Positions 35,601-46,300 of a stretch of DNA of 64,000 nucleotides are shown piece after piece. The translations under genes and the position numbers were made by a program. The notes below the pieces were generated by a model that was not told where the DNA came from, did no database searches, and saw nothing but the letters and a program-made list of their open reading frames with translations. Source of the DNA: Marthasterias glacialis (lineage: Eukaryota > Echinodermata > Asteroidea > Forcipulatida > Asteriidae); the NCBI GenBank assembly GCA_911728455.2, contig OU452222.1:20408559-20472558 (forward strand), read 5' to 3'. How positions within the stretch are numbered: position 1 is the first letter of the stretch; the number at the start of each line of letters is the position of its first letter.

Positions 35601-38600
35601 AAATCTTGCTTGTTAAAAAACACACAGATAAAACAGATGCAATCAATCTTAAACTTTTCGCAAAGACGCAAATAGTTTGGTATTAAAAAAAAATGACAAA
35701 AATCAGTACACGTTGACAAGTAAACATAAATTTGCATTGCCTTTTTTAATTTAGTGGATGGCAACTGGACAAACTGGACACCCTGGGGAAATTGTACTGT
35801 ACCCTGTGGGGGAGGAGAGATAACACGGTCTAGGGAGTGTAACAATCCTTTGCCCGATTTCGGAGGTCGTGACTGTGAGGGCAATTCAACCGAAGTCATC
35901 CCAAACTGCAACCCCGAAGAGTGTGGAGGCGAGTTGTTTGAATTATCAGCATTTGGGTTAAATAGTGTATGTTCAACTATCAACCCCATGGCCCTGTTCA
36001 TTTTTTCTCTCCATGTCCCACCACATTAAAAAGTAGGCCTACTGGTGAATTGATATGGGGAGGGGGTTCACTTTTTTTCGAGGTGTAAACATTTTGAACA
36101 ACACTGACTAAACATGTACTAATGATTGCATTTAGCTAATCAGTAGTTTGATTGCCATACATACTGCCCCAGATTCAGGCCTACCTTCCACAGGTGGTAG
36201 TAAAAGTTTTGAGTCCTGCCCTGGGTTATATAAGTGATCAGTGCCGTATGGTTTAAACAGCACAGAGCTGTCTATGGCACATTCCCAGTGAGGGATTATT
36301 AAAGTTCCCAACAGCAGAGGAATAGAGGAAAGTCATCCCAACAGCCAACTTTCTAAAGATATGTGCGCTAAAGACTCCGGTGTTATTAGTAAAAAAGGAC
36401 CACTGCCGCCCTTCATGATTGACTGTGTCAGTGACTTCCAGTGACTTCAAGTAAATCACTCGAGCCCCTGGTCTTAAACTACTTTGCCAATAAGTGATGT
36501 TTGAAGCTTTGCATGGTGTGAAGAATAATACGGAACTATAATTAAATAGTAAACTTGCAGGTACAACCATGTAATTCAACTCTTTTAGGAAGGAGTGGTG
36601 GCTCTGAGAAGAGCCGTTGTGGTCTCGACGTTTCGAACAGTATGCTCTGTTCGTCTTCAGGAGAACCACAGGAGTTTCTCCTGAAGACGAACAGAGCATA
36701 CTGTTCGAAACGTCGAGACCACAACGGCTCTTCGGAGAACCGCAGGAGTTTCTCCTGAAGACGAACAGAGCATACTGTTCGAAACGTCGAGACCACAACG
36801 GCTCTTCTCAGAGCCACCACTCCTTCCTAAAAGAGTTGAATTACATGGTTGTACCCGCAGGTTTACTATTTAATTATAGTTCCTTACTCTGCCAATGTTA
36901 CAGACCCCCCTTTTTTTTGCTCCTCGTGCACAGTGAACGGTGGATGGACAGATTGGACTTTATGGTCCACATGCACCAAAACCTGTGGGAGTGGGAGAAC
37001 TATGAGGAATCGGACCTGTACTGACCCATCGCCTACGTACGGAGGTATGGACTGCGAGGGGACTGGTGATGAACTCGTGCTGTGCAACACTGATCGCTGT
37101 CTGGGTGAGTGGATTGAAAGGAAAAACTGTATTCTTTCCTCATCAAATCATCTTGTATCTACATCCAACCTTACCAAATTATTTGCTGGTTTACCGGTAT
37201 TCTAACATGGATAACTCTTGTCAATAAATTCGTTTACTAAATAAAATAAGGTAAACCGATTAAAAAGTTTTTTTGGTCAATATTTTGGACAAACTATTTA
37301 TCTGGGTGATCAGTGCCAGTACCAATCTTAGACAAGGTGGCCTATACAGCTTCCGATTAATTCTTTTCAGCTAATCACCAATGTCTCATTATGATTTGCA
37401 TAAATCACAAAGAAATGTTTGTGTTTTTCAAGATGGTGCCTGGACCTATTGGTCACCATGGTCTGTCTGCTCAAAGAGTTGTAGAGGAGGAGTTCAGGCA
37501 AGGGCTAGATCTTGCACTGACCCCAGACCAGGGCTTGGAGGAAGTGACTGTCCGGCTACAGATCAGGCTAGCAGCTACAGCCAGTGGCAAAGATGCAATG
37601 AGCAGCCTTGTCCAGGTATGGGTGTAAAGAAGAAGTAGCGATCTCCTTAAGAATCTTATTAGTACTTAAAAGATATCCGAAGAGCTGGCAAGAAGGTACA
37701 GATAATTTTAGCAGCTGCGGCACGCTATGTCTTGTCAGGTACAGCATTATACCAAGGCAGGAACAGGTTGTGAACAAACAACATTTAACGCCTAAAAAAA
37801 TACAAACAAAAAATACAACAAAACCACAAACCAACCCACCTGAAAGTGTTGGCAAAAAGAAGATGCAAAGCTAGCAGCTTCAATCAGAGGCAAAGATACA
37901 AAGTTGAGGAAGCAATATTTTGAAAGAAAAGGCGGTGTAGAAACATTTTAATCACCAGTAGACACTTTTTAATCACCAATAGTGGGAAATGAAGGTGTTG
38001 GCAAAGATAATGTACAGCCAGCCAGTGGCAAGGGCCACCACAGGTGGTGTTCACTGACAACTCACGTTACTGTCTGATGGAATAATTTGAAATATTTTGC
38101 TGCCCAAAACGTCTTCTGTCCAAAAGAATTTTTAAAGAAAATTTATGACATGAACAATTACAGTAAAATCTTAAGTTTTATTTCCCAACAGTTCATGGTT
38201 GGTGGTCAAGTTGGTCAGCATGGTCAGAATGTCCAGTGACTTGTGGGGGAGGGTATCGTATCACGGAGAGGAACTGTTCACAACCGGCACCGCAGTGGGG
38301 AGGCAAACAATGCAGAGGACATGATGTAAGGACGTGGCGGTGCAATACCATGGCCTGTCCATGTGAGTAAACTCTCTTAACAATCTTTTAAAATTTTGTT
38401 GCTTGGAACTGTTCCTTGCTCCTTGATCCTTTTTAATAAGTTGTACATGCAACCAAACACCCACAGTGTATTGTAATTAGTGAGTAGCGATTAAAAAAAC
38501 CCATAGATTTGCCACTGGAAATACAACCTGCCTAACCACACTTTACATAGAAACAAAATGTACGATCCGCCATTCTGTGAAGTCAAAAATTCGGTTCTGC

Positions 38601-41230
38601 AAAATGGCAGACTGTGTTTAATCCTGCCAAAAAAATGAAACAAAAACCACACAGTTTTCAGAGGATATTTAAGTAAATCATGATATGCTACTTTTAAAAT
38701 ATCTATCCAACCATACCCATTTCGTATCAAATACTTTTTACAGCCCAAAAGCGCCCAATCCGAAGGCAATGTGTCCCCTAAATGAGACTGATTAACAACA
38801 TGTCCTTTTTCCAAATGCTTGAGAATTGTTGTGGTTGACGTCGACTTATTTGTCTCTCTATGGTAGTATTTGGAGCTCCCTACTTTGTCAATTACTTCCC
38901 GAGTGACACCACAATCAACGTTACTTGGAGCCTACCTTTGGAGTACGAATGGCCGATTCTGTATTACAATGTACATTATAGATTAAGGTTGGTGGTTTTA
39001 TGAAGTATTTACCGTCACATCAAGTATTTGATGTTTTTTCACTTTTGATTTGTTAAAGTGCCAAGCTTGCCTTAAAATCGTCTAATCATAAAAACTGCTT
39101 GTTTGGAATACGTCTTTTTAAAACTGCAATTTTGTCATTTTTAAAATCCAACTTTTAGATTTTTTTCTGCACTCACACAATTAAGTTGAATATTCTTTTT
39201 GACGCTGTAGACCAAGTGCAGAGGAAAGTCTCAGCACAATTATCAAATACACATCCGAAGAGAGTCCATACAATATATACAACCTTACGTCATTCAAGAC
39301 CCTACCAACGAAAGACAACGCCACATTCTCCATGACTGTCCGCGGACTGTCTGCCTACACCGATTACGAGCTGTGTATAACAGCCAAGCACGGCCATGGT
39401 GCAGCAGTGAGCGGTCACAGTGAGGTCAACAAAGTCAGAACATTGAGACACGGTACGGTGAAAGACATCATCTCTAAGAAGTCCCTGAATTCATCGCTCA
39501 AGATATGCTTATCTGTTGTCCACTTTCCCCTCTGTCTTGCTCATAATCTTACTGAAGGATTCAGTAACATTTTTAAATCAGCCATACAACGCCGCTTCAT
39601 CTAAAATGCGCGCTACACTGTTGACATACATTGACTCCCAAAATGGCGAATCTAAGATTATTGTGATGATGACGTCAGATGAATTGGGTCAATATGGAAC
39701 TATGACCACCGTTGATCTTCCGTAGATACACCGCTGCTTTTGGTTGTGTGCGAACGGTACCCTGTAGAACAGGACTCTGGTGCAGAACTGGAAAAAAAAG
39801 AGAGAAAAAAATTAGCAGTACTGCAAACACGTCGAGAATTCACAATCGGAAATTTGTTTAATATTCAGCATTCATAAACTATACTATTGAAACTGTTCAG
39901 CTTTTCCAGCACCACCTAGCCCAGTAACCATAGAATATGCAGATTACGCCATGGAACACGAATACAAGGTGCTGGTTCGTTGGTCAGAGGCCACGTGGTC
40001 TAACTTCACAGCACCAACCATGTACCATGTGATGATACGGGACATAAGAACGACTATTGATGAGCCATGGACGGTCCTGGATGAAGTTCCTACACAGATC
40101 ACAGGGTAAAGGAAATAATTATCACAATAGTGAGAGATAGGAAACTATTAAACCAGTAAAATGTGCGGGTACAACCATGTAAAAATCTCTTTTGGGAGGA
40201 GTGGTGGCTCTGAAAAGAGCCGGTGTGATCTGAACGTTTCGAACAGTGTATACTCTGCTCGTCATTCTCCTGAAGACGAGCAGAGTACACTGTTCGAAAC
40301 TGCGAGACCACACCGGCTCTTTTCAGAGCCACCACTCCTCCCAAGCGATTTTTACATGGTTGTACCCACAAATTTTACTAGTTGGTCTAAAAGAGATCTA
40401 TGACTCCATGGTCGTCCTCGAGTAAAATAAAATTGAGGAATACCTTTAAAAAAAAAAGACTTTTTTTGAAATGGGCCATAATGCAAGTGATGTATTTTTC
40501 TCTCTCTAACAGTCATCTGATTCATGAGAGTTCCACCTACAATCTCCATGACAACGTGTACATTGTTCAAGTAGTAGCCAGCAACCCGTATGGATCTAGT
40601 ACCCCGGCTGTATGTAAGGAACTTGTGGATTATCTATCAGGTATGTCATGCTGCAGCCATGGGCCAGTCTAAAATATTCTGCAAATCTAGAACGTATTTG
40701 AACGCTGGACCCTGTGAAAGTGTGCCATCTTGCTTTCTTCACACTAGCCCTGGTGCAAGACGTTCTTTAGCTTTTTGCTTAGTACGGCAGTGGTTGATGG
40801 AATTGTGCCTTTAAAGATTGAATTTGGCACACAGAGTATGTCGTGACAAATGACACTTGGCTATAGTGCCATCGCAGATTTGTCCTTGAAAAAAAACATA
40901 TAGGTAGAATTACAAGCAGTTTTAAAAATCTTCAACATGGCTGCCATTGCTTGTTATTCTACCGGTATTTTATCAAAGGACAAATCTGCGATGGGCCTGT
41001 AGCCAAATATCTTTCTCATGACATATTCTGACTGTGTGATAAATTCCATGCTTGTATCATTAAAGGCACAATTCCCCCAAATATTTCCCCCAACTGCCCC
41101 ACTTTGGCACCTTTAGTAGTTACACCCAAAGTGTTACCATGGAGGTAGAAATAGATTGCTACCTCCATGGTGTTACTGCGTTGTTACTCTTGGTTCTTTT
41201 CTTTTATCAACAGTCGACGCCGAGGAATAA
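29551..41230 (+). CDS. Secreted multi-domain protein: sushi-like, Ig-like, eight thrombospondin type-1 repeats, two fibronectin-III modules
   Basis: Plus-strand exons: 29551-29611, 30052-30276, 31092-31207, 32253-32377, 33532-33879, 34316-34486, 34635-34823, 35755-35928, 36934-37104, 37433-37615, 38192-38362, 38867-38987, 39211-39452, 39910-40105, 40513-40640, 41214-41230. The product is about 880 residues, with a cleavable signal peptide and no membrane segment. Phases agree at every junction except exon 2 to exon 3, where a small exon or another donor is probably missed. TSR modules in general bind glycosaminoglycans and matrix; this one is inferred to be an extracellular matrix or adhesion protein, possibly humoral. 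I do not recognise a named orthologue. It reads away from the SLC7 gene; the intervening sequence is partly an N gap. Its 3' end faces the 3' end of the coiled-coil gene. Confidence 0.88.
30052..30276 (+). CDS. Sushi/CCP-like module exon of the TSR protein
   Basis: One phase 1-1 exon encodes about 75 residues with four cysteines. The end pattern, YHCVDGVWDRVTNEQC, has the CxxGxW...C signature that closes sushi domains. The first cysteine follows the signal peptide directly (DSCSDV). Family assignment rests on the cysteine and tryptophan pattern only. The donor CACCG/GTATAAG is moderate and leaves phase 1, whereas the next exon opens in phase 0. Confidence 0.72.
31092..32377 (+). CDS. Ig-like module (two exons) of the TSR protein
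   Basis: Exons 31092-31207 and 32253-32377 join in frame (AC+C TGG). They encode about 80 residues ending ...WTAHFTKEDTGYYYYHDSEYYYFSKKYRVRP..., and DTGYYY sits where an Ig F strand normally reads DxGxYxC. No cysteine is present in the module, so the usual Ig disulfide is absent and the fold call is tentative. The run of tyrosines beside acidic residues is unusual. The first exon opens in phase 0, unlike its predecessor, so a short exon may be missed in the 800-base intron upstream. Confidence 0.6.
32762..33110 (-). repeat. Two tRNA-like SINE remnants
   Basis: Minus-strand B-box-like segments lie at about 32790-32812 (CCGGGTTCGATTCCTGG) and 33010-33030 (CCAGGTTCAATTCCTGG), each followed by a CACGATC- or CACGAAC-type stretch. 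Heads are decayed. They lie in the intron before the first TSR exon. Confidence 0.5.
33532..38362 (+). CDS. Eight thrombospondin type-1 repeats, seven phase 1-1 exons
   Basis: Exon 33532-33879 carries two repeats; 34316-34486, 34635-34823, 35755-35928, 36934-37104, 37433-37615 and 38192-38362 carry one each. Each repeat opens with a WxxWxxWxxC-type ladder (for example WGEWTSWTEC, WAQWTEWTPC, WTDWTLWSTC), the substrate motif for C-mannosylation, then CxxSCGGG-type and YGGxDC segments. Six of eight keep the full O-fucosylation motif CxxS/TCxxG. Repeat 1 has Ser in place of the final Gly and repeat 5 reads CTVPC. All exons are 1-1, ideal for module duplication. Exon 35755-35928 ends at a GC rather than a GT donor. 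Confidence 0.93.
34947..35293. mobile_element. hAT-like non-autonomous element with target duplication
   Basis: Flanked by GACAGTAAC on both sides (34938-34946 and 35294-35302). Ends are CAGCGCCGTAACTAG and TTATTTACGCCACTG, close to the CAGTGGCGTAA termini of hAT MITEs. G-rich runs flank the centre. Inserted in a TSR gene intron. Confidence 0.7.
36490..36893. repeat. Foldback element with histone-type stem-loops, copy 2 (with extra inner arm copies)
   Basis: Same family as 13832-14160. Stem-loops lie at 36600-36615 and 36800-36815, with an additional partial inner arm (ACAACGGCTCTTCGGAGAAC at about 36721-36740). The left flank AAGTGATGTTTGAAGCTTTG matches, inverted, the right flank of copy 1, so the element extends beyond the main arms. 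It ends 41 bases before TSR exon 36934. Confidence 0.9.
38867..40640 (+). CDS. Two fibronectin-III modules of the TSR protein
   Basis: Exons 38867-38987 plus 39211-39452 encode the first module (INVTWSLPLEYEWPILYYNV ... GLSAYTDYELCITAKHGHG). Exons 39910-40105 plus 40513-40640 encode the second (YKVLVRWSEATWSNFTAPTM ... YIVQVVASNPYGSSTPAV). Each module shows the B-strand Trp and the YxxxVxAxNxxG region of FN3 domains, and each is split by one internal phase-2 intron. A foldback repeat carrying histone-type stem-loops occupies the intron inside the second module. Confidence 0.88.
40150..40385. repeat. Foldback element with histone-type stem-loops, copy 3
   Basis: Arms carry GGCTCTGAAAAGAGCC at 40206-40221 and GGCTCTTTTCAGAGCC at 40315-40330. 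The latter is the exact canonical 16-base metazoan histone mRNA stem-loop, followed by ACCACTCC. The outer arm reads GGGTACAACCATGTAAAAAT. It is inserted in the intron that splits the second FN3 module. Confidence 0.9.
41214..41230 (+). CDS. Candidate short terminal exon of the TSR protein
   Basis: A strong polypyrimidine tract and CAG precede TCGACGCCGAGGAATAA, which continues the phase-1 frame from 40640 as Val-Asp-Ala-Glu-Glu-stop. This would make the protein purely secreted. AATAAA lies at 41507-41512. The exon is very short, so it could be chance; no better last exon was seen before the convergent gene. Confidence 0.5.
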
Positions 41231-41506
41231 TATCCAAGCTTCAGACGTCACTGAAATTTTCTTCGTCGCATTTGATGTAAAATCTGCCATTATGAAGTCT
41301 TCCCTCACTGCAACAAATTCTGCATGAAGTTTAAAATTATCATTATTAGACAATTCAAAGTTTATGAATCAGTAGGTTACCAAGAATCTATCAATCAATA
41401 ACTTTGTCAAATTTCCATGTAAACTATAAGCATTTCAGATATTTATTTGATCATATAAGAAAGCATTATTTTTCAGAACGAAACAATATAAATACACAAG
41501 GTTCAA

Positions 41507-41512
41507 AATAAA
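41507..41512 (+). terminator. Poly(A) signal candidate for the TSR gene
   Basis: AATAAA about 280 bases past the candidate stop at 41230; a second copy lies at 41584-41589. AT-rich sequence makes chance hits common. Confidence 0.35.
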
Positions 41513-42556
41513 ATGAAACTAAAATACTATGATTAACAAATCAAGTTAATAGCAAATAACAAACCTAAGAACACCTTGCTACAAATAAAGTTATAACAAA
41601 TCGAATGTCTGTATTATTTTGACATAAGATGAAGCACATTTTGAGACAAAGTTTAACTTTAGTGGAAAGTAAAGTTAAAAACACAACATTGATTTTTAAG
41701 TCCACACATTCTGGAACTCGAGTGACACTCCACTATGAAATTAATCCTTTGAGGCGAACATTTTGAGGCAAATTAAAGAAACAAAAAAGTTTTAATAAGG
41801 CATACATTATGACATTCTTAGTTGTTTTTCTGACCATTTAGACAAGATCATGTTCATTTACATGTATTTCAAATCCATGGCAAAGTTCATAACTCCAAGG
41901 CAAGTCCACAAATGATATCAGATAAAAATAAAGAATGTAACAGTACATGTAAATTTACTGGACGGATAACAAATGTTGAAAAACAATATATTTCACAATA
42001 TTCTTTGTATTTAAAATTTCCCCTTAAAAAAATTCTTATTTCTGAGGCCAACAAAGGATCTGGGACCCAGTATTATGTGCGAAATTATGATATTTTATAG
42101 TCTAAACTTAAAATTTTGCAAGATAAAAAATGGACTTCAGTGACGCTTGCTAAACATGAAGTCTTTCTTATGGGGTTGTTTTGGCTCTCAGAAAGAGCTG
42201 ATTGCATTTTGATTGAAACCAATTTAATGAAGCTCAACAAAGATAAGACTTTCTAAGCAGAAAAGGCTACCAGCCAAAGGGCCATGTAATTCACATAGCA
42301 ACTGGTGCCGCGCTTAAATTCCCTAGCGATACTTTACAAGTACATGTATTTGAAATTTACATAAAAAGTTGTTAAAAAATGATTTCTAAAATAATGTTCC
42401 ATCATTTCATTAAAAGAGTTAAGAACCTTGAATAACTATTGTGAATATTTTATTTGAAATGGACGTTTGTGGTATTCTTTTACGTAGAATTATAAATAAA
42501 ACTCCATTATATACAATATATAAACTACTAAGGCAAAGTTTAAACTATGCAGTGTA

Positions 42557-42692
42557 AGGTGATATCTGAATTGGTGGCTACGGCTACAGCTGGATTGCCG
42601 CATCATCATGCACTAAAGTATAGGGCGTCCATAGTAACATCCTAAGCAACAGCCACAGCCATAGCCGTAGCCGCCAATTCGGATACGGCCTC
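42557..42692. repeat. Foldback element, GGCTACGGCTA family copy 1
   Basis: Left arm TCTGAATTGGTGGCTACGGC, right arm GCCGTAGCCGCCAATTCGGA. A second copy lies at 60689-60779 and a partial one at about 6495-6600. Confidence 0.75.
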
Positions 42693-43147
42693 ATAGACCT
42701 TGTGCAACTTTGTCACAGATCACACACATGCTTTCATCATTGCCATTTTGGTGATCACCACTCCATAAAAAAAATACACGAGGTTCATGTTATTGTAAAT
42801 CTTGTAATCGTTTCCTGGAAACTGAAAATAAAACTGTTATGTCATTTAATGAATTTACATACCAATCTTACTTTCATGATGGAGATTTTTGTATTTTGAG
42901 TTAAAAAAAGATTTTTTTGTGGTAAAATTACACAAAACTTATCAACCTGTGTGTCAGCCTGACGCAGAGCAACATTACGCACATAATTTAGTGTAATGCA
43001 GAAGATATTTCTTTGCAGTGATTGGCTCAGAGCCGCATCTTGTGTCACGCACCAGATAATTGTAACAGTTGCACGTGACTGAAATATGTGCTGGTAGTCA
43101 CCAAAATGACTGCAAGCCGTCCGTGACGTCACGTGCACAAGGTCTAT
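42693..43147. mobile_element. TIR element abutting the previous foldback
   Basis: Perfect 14-base inverts ATAGACCTTGTGCA and TGCACAAGGTCTAT. A subterminal inverted pair also exists (CCATTTTGGTGA and TCACCAAAATG). Related ends (ATAGACCTTATGCA) bound 61222-61388. It lies between the converging TSR and coiled-coil genes. Confidence 0.75.
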
Positions 43148-43320
43148 ACTCCCATAGATTCTACAAAGTTGCTTTATCTAATAAATAAACAGTGCGAACA
43201 CTCTAACTTAAATAAGAGTCAAGAAGTTGCTAGCTGTTCAGGAAAACAAGAGCCAAGGTTTACCCTTGCTTAAATGGCATCAGTGGAAGTCTTTACCGAT
43301 GTAAGGTAATTTCACCATTA

Positions 43321-43326
43321 TTTATT
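43321..43326 (-). terminator. Poly(A) signal candidate for the coiled-coil gene
   Basis: AATAAA on the minus strand, about 60 bases past the stop codon at 43385. Others occur further on, so the used site is uncertain. Confidence 0.4.
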
Positions 43327-43384
43327 CTCTTAGTAGTTCAAGCTTTTACTTTCTGCCAACCTTTTCTTCTCATCCTTCTGGTGG

Positions 43385-46300
43385 TCACTTGTGAGGGGAG
43401 GGGCTTCGTGGGCTTCGTGATCTTCCCTGGTGTGCGGACAACTCTCTCACTTTATCTGACCAGAACTCACTGCTTTGCTGCAGCTGTACGGACAGGTCAC
43501 CAACTCGCTGGATCCAGTAGGACTTGTCCAGTGTGTTGGGGTCACTGACCCCTGTATCCCTGAGGGCGCTGCTCAATGCCAACTGAACCTGCAAAATGAG
43601 AACATGGAACATTATATTAGAAATCGAAACGGGCATAATATTTTACCTTTGAAAAAAAGGAGAAAAACGTTCTTGAGTACAAGAGCGGAACTACGAAATA
43701 CACCTTGATAGGCTTTTTAATGATAATCTAAATCTTACTGTGATTTTTAGAGGAAAAACACAACTGGACATCTGATTAGAAACATGAAAAATATAATAAA
43801 GGCTTCCATTTATTTGAATGGTCCGATCATGTTCGAAGAATACAGGAAGGTTTCCCCATTGAATGATTCTAAAATTAAAATCTGACTCCTCTTTACTTAA
43901 AAAGTCTCGGAAAAATCTCATGGGTCATTTATCGGTGTTAATTTATTACAATATCATTCTTGTGACACTCTAATTGTACAAATGTCGCAGTCACATCATT
44001 AAAAAAAAGTACCACATTGAAAACAGTAACAATGCAGACAATTAAAGTGAAAGTGCGGAGCCCATTCTTGTCATTGAAATTCCTGTGAGTCTCTGGCATT
44101 ACTTGGCAGCAAATTTCAAAGGTGCTATATAATTATGATGTCTCATTAAACATTCATTTAAACAGTTCTCACATGCTTAAGGGTAAATGCAAGCTGTGCA
44201 AAAATGCTGTAGTAACATTGTATCTTGCACAAGAGTGGCTCTGTGCAAAAATGTTGTATCTTGTTTTGTAACACCTCGATGTCGCACAGGAGAGGCTGTG
44301 TGCAAAAATATTGTATCTCGTTTTGTAATGATGTTAAATCTTGCACAAGAAATGCTCGGCGCAAAAAACGCTGTATCTTGTTTTGTAACATATCTCGCTC
44401 AAGAGAGGCTCTGTGCAAAAACACTGTATCTCATTTTTTTAATAACGTTATATCTTGCAAAATTCACGTCTGTTTATTTGGCGACATACCTTGTCTTCGC
44501 TCTTGTGTTGTCGTCCCTTCTCTGCAGCACCTGAGGTATATGCTGAGTCAGACAGACCACTCTGTTTGTATATCTCTTCACCACGCCGTGGTGTAGTTCC
44601 ATTCACGGATCGCTTGTATCTATCTGACTCCAACTAAAGGTTAATTAAACGAACAAATTATGAGATTTAGAATCCTTTCAGTCCTGTATGTTTGTTTTCT
44701 CCCTGTAAAAATCTGTAGCGTGTCATGGTTGAGTGGTTAGGGGCATTGGACTCAAGCTCTGGTGTTTCTGATCGGCAGTGTGGGTTCGAGTCCTGGTCTT
44801 GACACTTGTGTCCTTAAGCAAGACACTTAAGAATAATAATGACAGATTTTTCTATATATCAGAAAACTGACCTCAGAGTGCTTAACAAAGGAAGTAAAAA
44901 CCATAAAAAAGACGAATTACACCAAGAAGCATAAAAATACACAAACACAAACCATAAAACTAATAAAATTAAAAGGAATAATAACTAACTTAACCATTAT
45001 TGCTTCGTCCTTCGGATGGGACGTATAGCGTAGGTCCTGTGTGTTGTGTAATGCACGTAAAAAAAACAAACCAAAAACAGTTAAACTTATTGTTAAAAGA
45101 AGGTGTTTGCCCCGGTGTTTTCTGGCACTGTTGGCTACAGACTGCACGGCATCACCTTGTAAAACCCTTACAAGATGCTATACAAATAGGTCTCATAATT
45201 AAAAACTTAATATTAAAAAACTTATATTATGATATATATTAATAAGCACTTCGAGACACCCGTAGAGAAAGCAGTATATAAGAACTAACAGTATTAGTAT
45301 CATTATTAACAATTTAGAGGATGGGGAAGATGACCAAAAAAATGAGAAATTAATCAACATGCTCCTGCCACAAGTTTGAGAAAAATTTGGATTTTAGCGT
45401 TTGGGTCCTTACCTGTGCTTTGAGGCTGTTTATAGCCTGCTCCCTGCTGTCTAGCTGCATCTGTAACTTCTGTCTGGTCAATCTCTCCTGGTCCATCTCA
45501 GACCGCTGTCTGACCGTCTCCTGCTTGAGGGCTTGTATCTGCTTATTCAGCTGCTGGACGGTAGAGACGTTGGCTTGGAGTCTCGCGTGGAGGTCCTCGA
45601 TGGTGGACAGCTTCTCAGAGATCTCCTCCTCCTGGTCGGTCCTGGGGGAAAAAAGAGGAGAAAGTAATGGTTGAAACATTGACTTTCTCAGTTCTCTCTG
45701 AAGCTTGCACATCAATATGGAAATCTTAATAGATTAACTCAGATGTTACAACAACTATTCATTGCAGGTTTTCTAATGTTTGTCTATCCTTCTGTAGTCT
45801 TTTGAAGTCACTGTAACAAAATGGCTTAACGAACCATAAAAATATTTTTCTGCATGGAATTAATCAACGACTCACTCATGTTCCTCCAGTCTGCTCTTGA
45901 GTTGTTGGAGAAGCAGTTGTTGATGTGAGGAGTGGCTCTGGAGTGCTTTGAAGCGTTCAGCAGCAACCCTCAGGTCTTCATTCTCCAGCTTGAGACGATT
46001 GACCGTCTGCTGGAGGACCTCACCACTCTCCAGGAGCTGACTACAGAGAGGAAAATTAAAAAAATGACGACAATTCAAAACTCATTACTAAGACTTGAAG
46101 CTTTGCATGATGTAGGCTAGTAAAGTATGAAAGATGCAGTAACACAATGTACATTAAGACTAATCACTTTTTGGATAGTGTTGGCTGATAACAGCCAGTG
46201 GAACTCATTTTCTCTCAATATCGCTACCAGTATACTCTTAAAATTCTAGGCAATTTTGGGGTGAACAAAGAAAAATTAACTGGAGCGGGATTTGAACCTG

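Larger units (their letters stand above)
41231..43384. other. Convergent intergenic region
   Basis: Apart from the two elements at 42557-43147 and poly(A) signal candidates on both strands, it is AT-rich sequence in which I see no gene. The 3' UTRs of the two convergent genes should lie here. Confidence 0.6.

Noticed and set aside
41139-41327. 62-codon open frame with a hydrophobic start as a membrane anchor of the TSR protein
   Set aside because: The hydrophobic part is the polypyrimidine tract of an acceptor read in another frame; the phase-correct frame ends at 41230.
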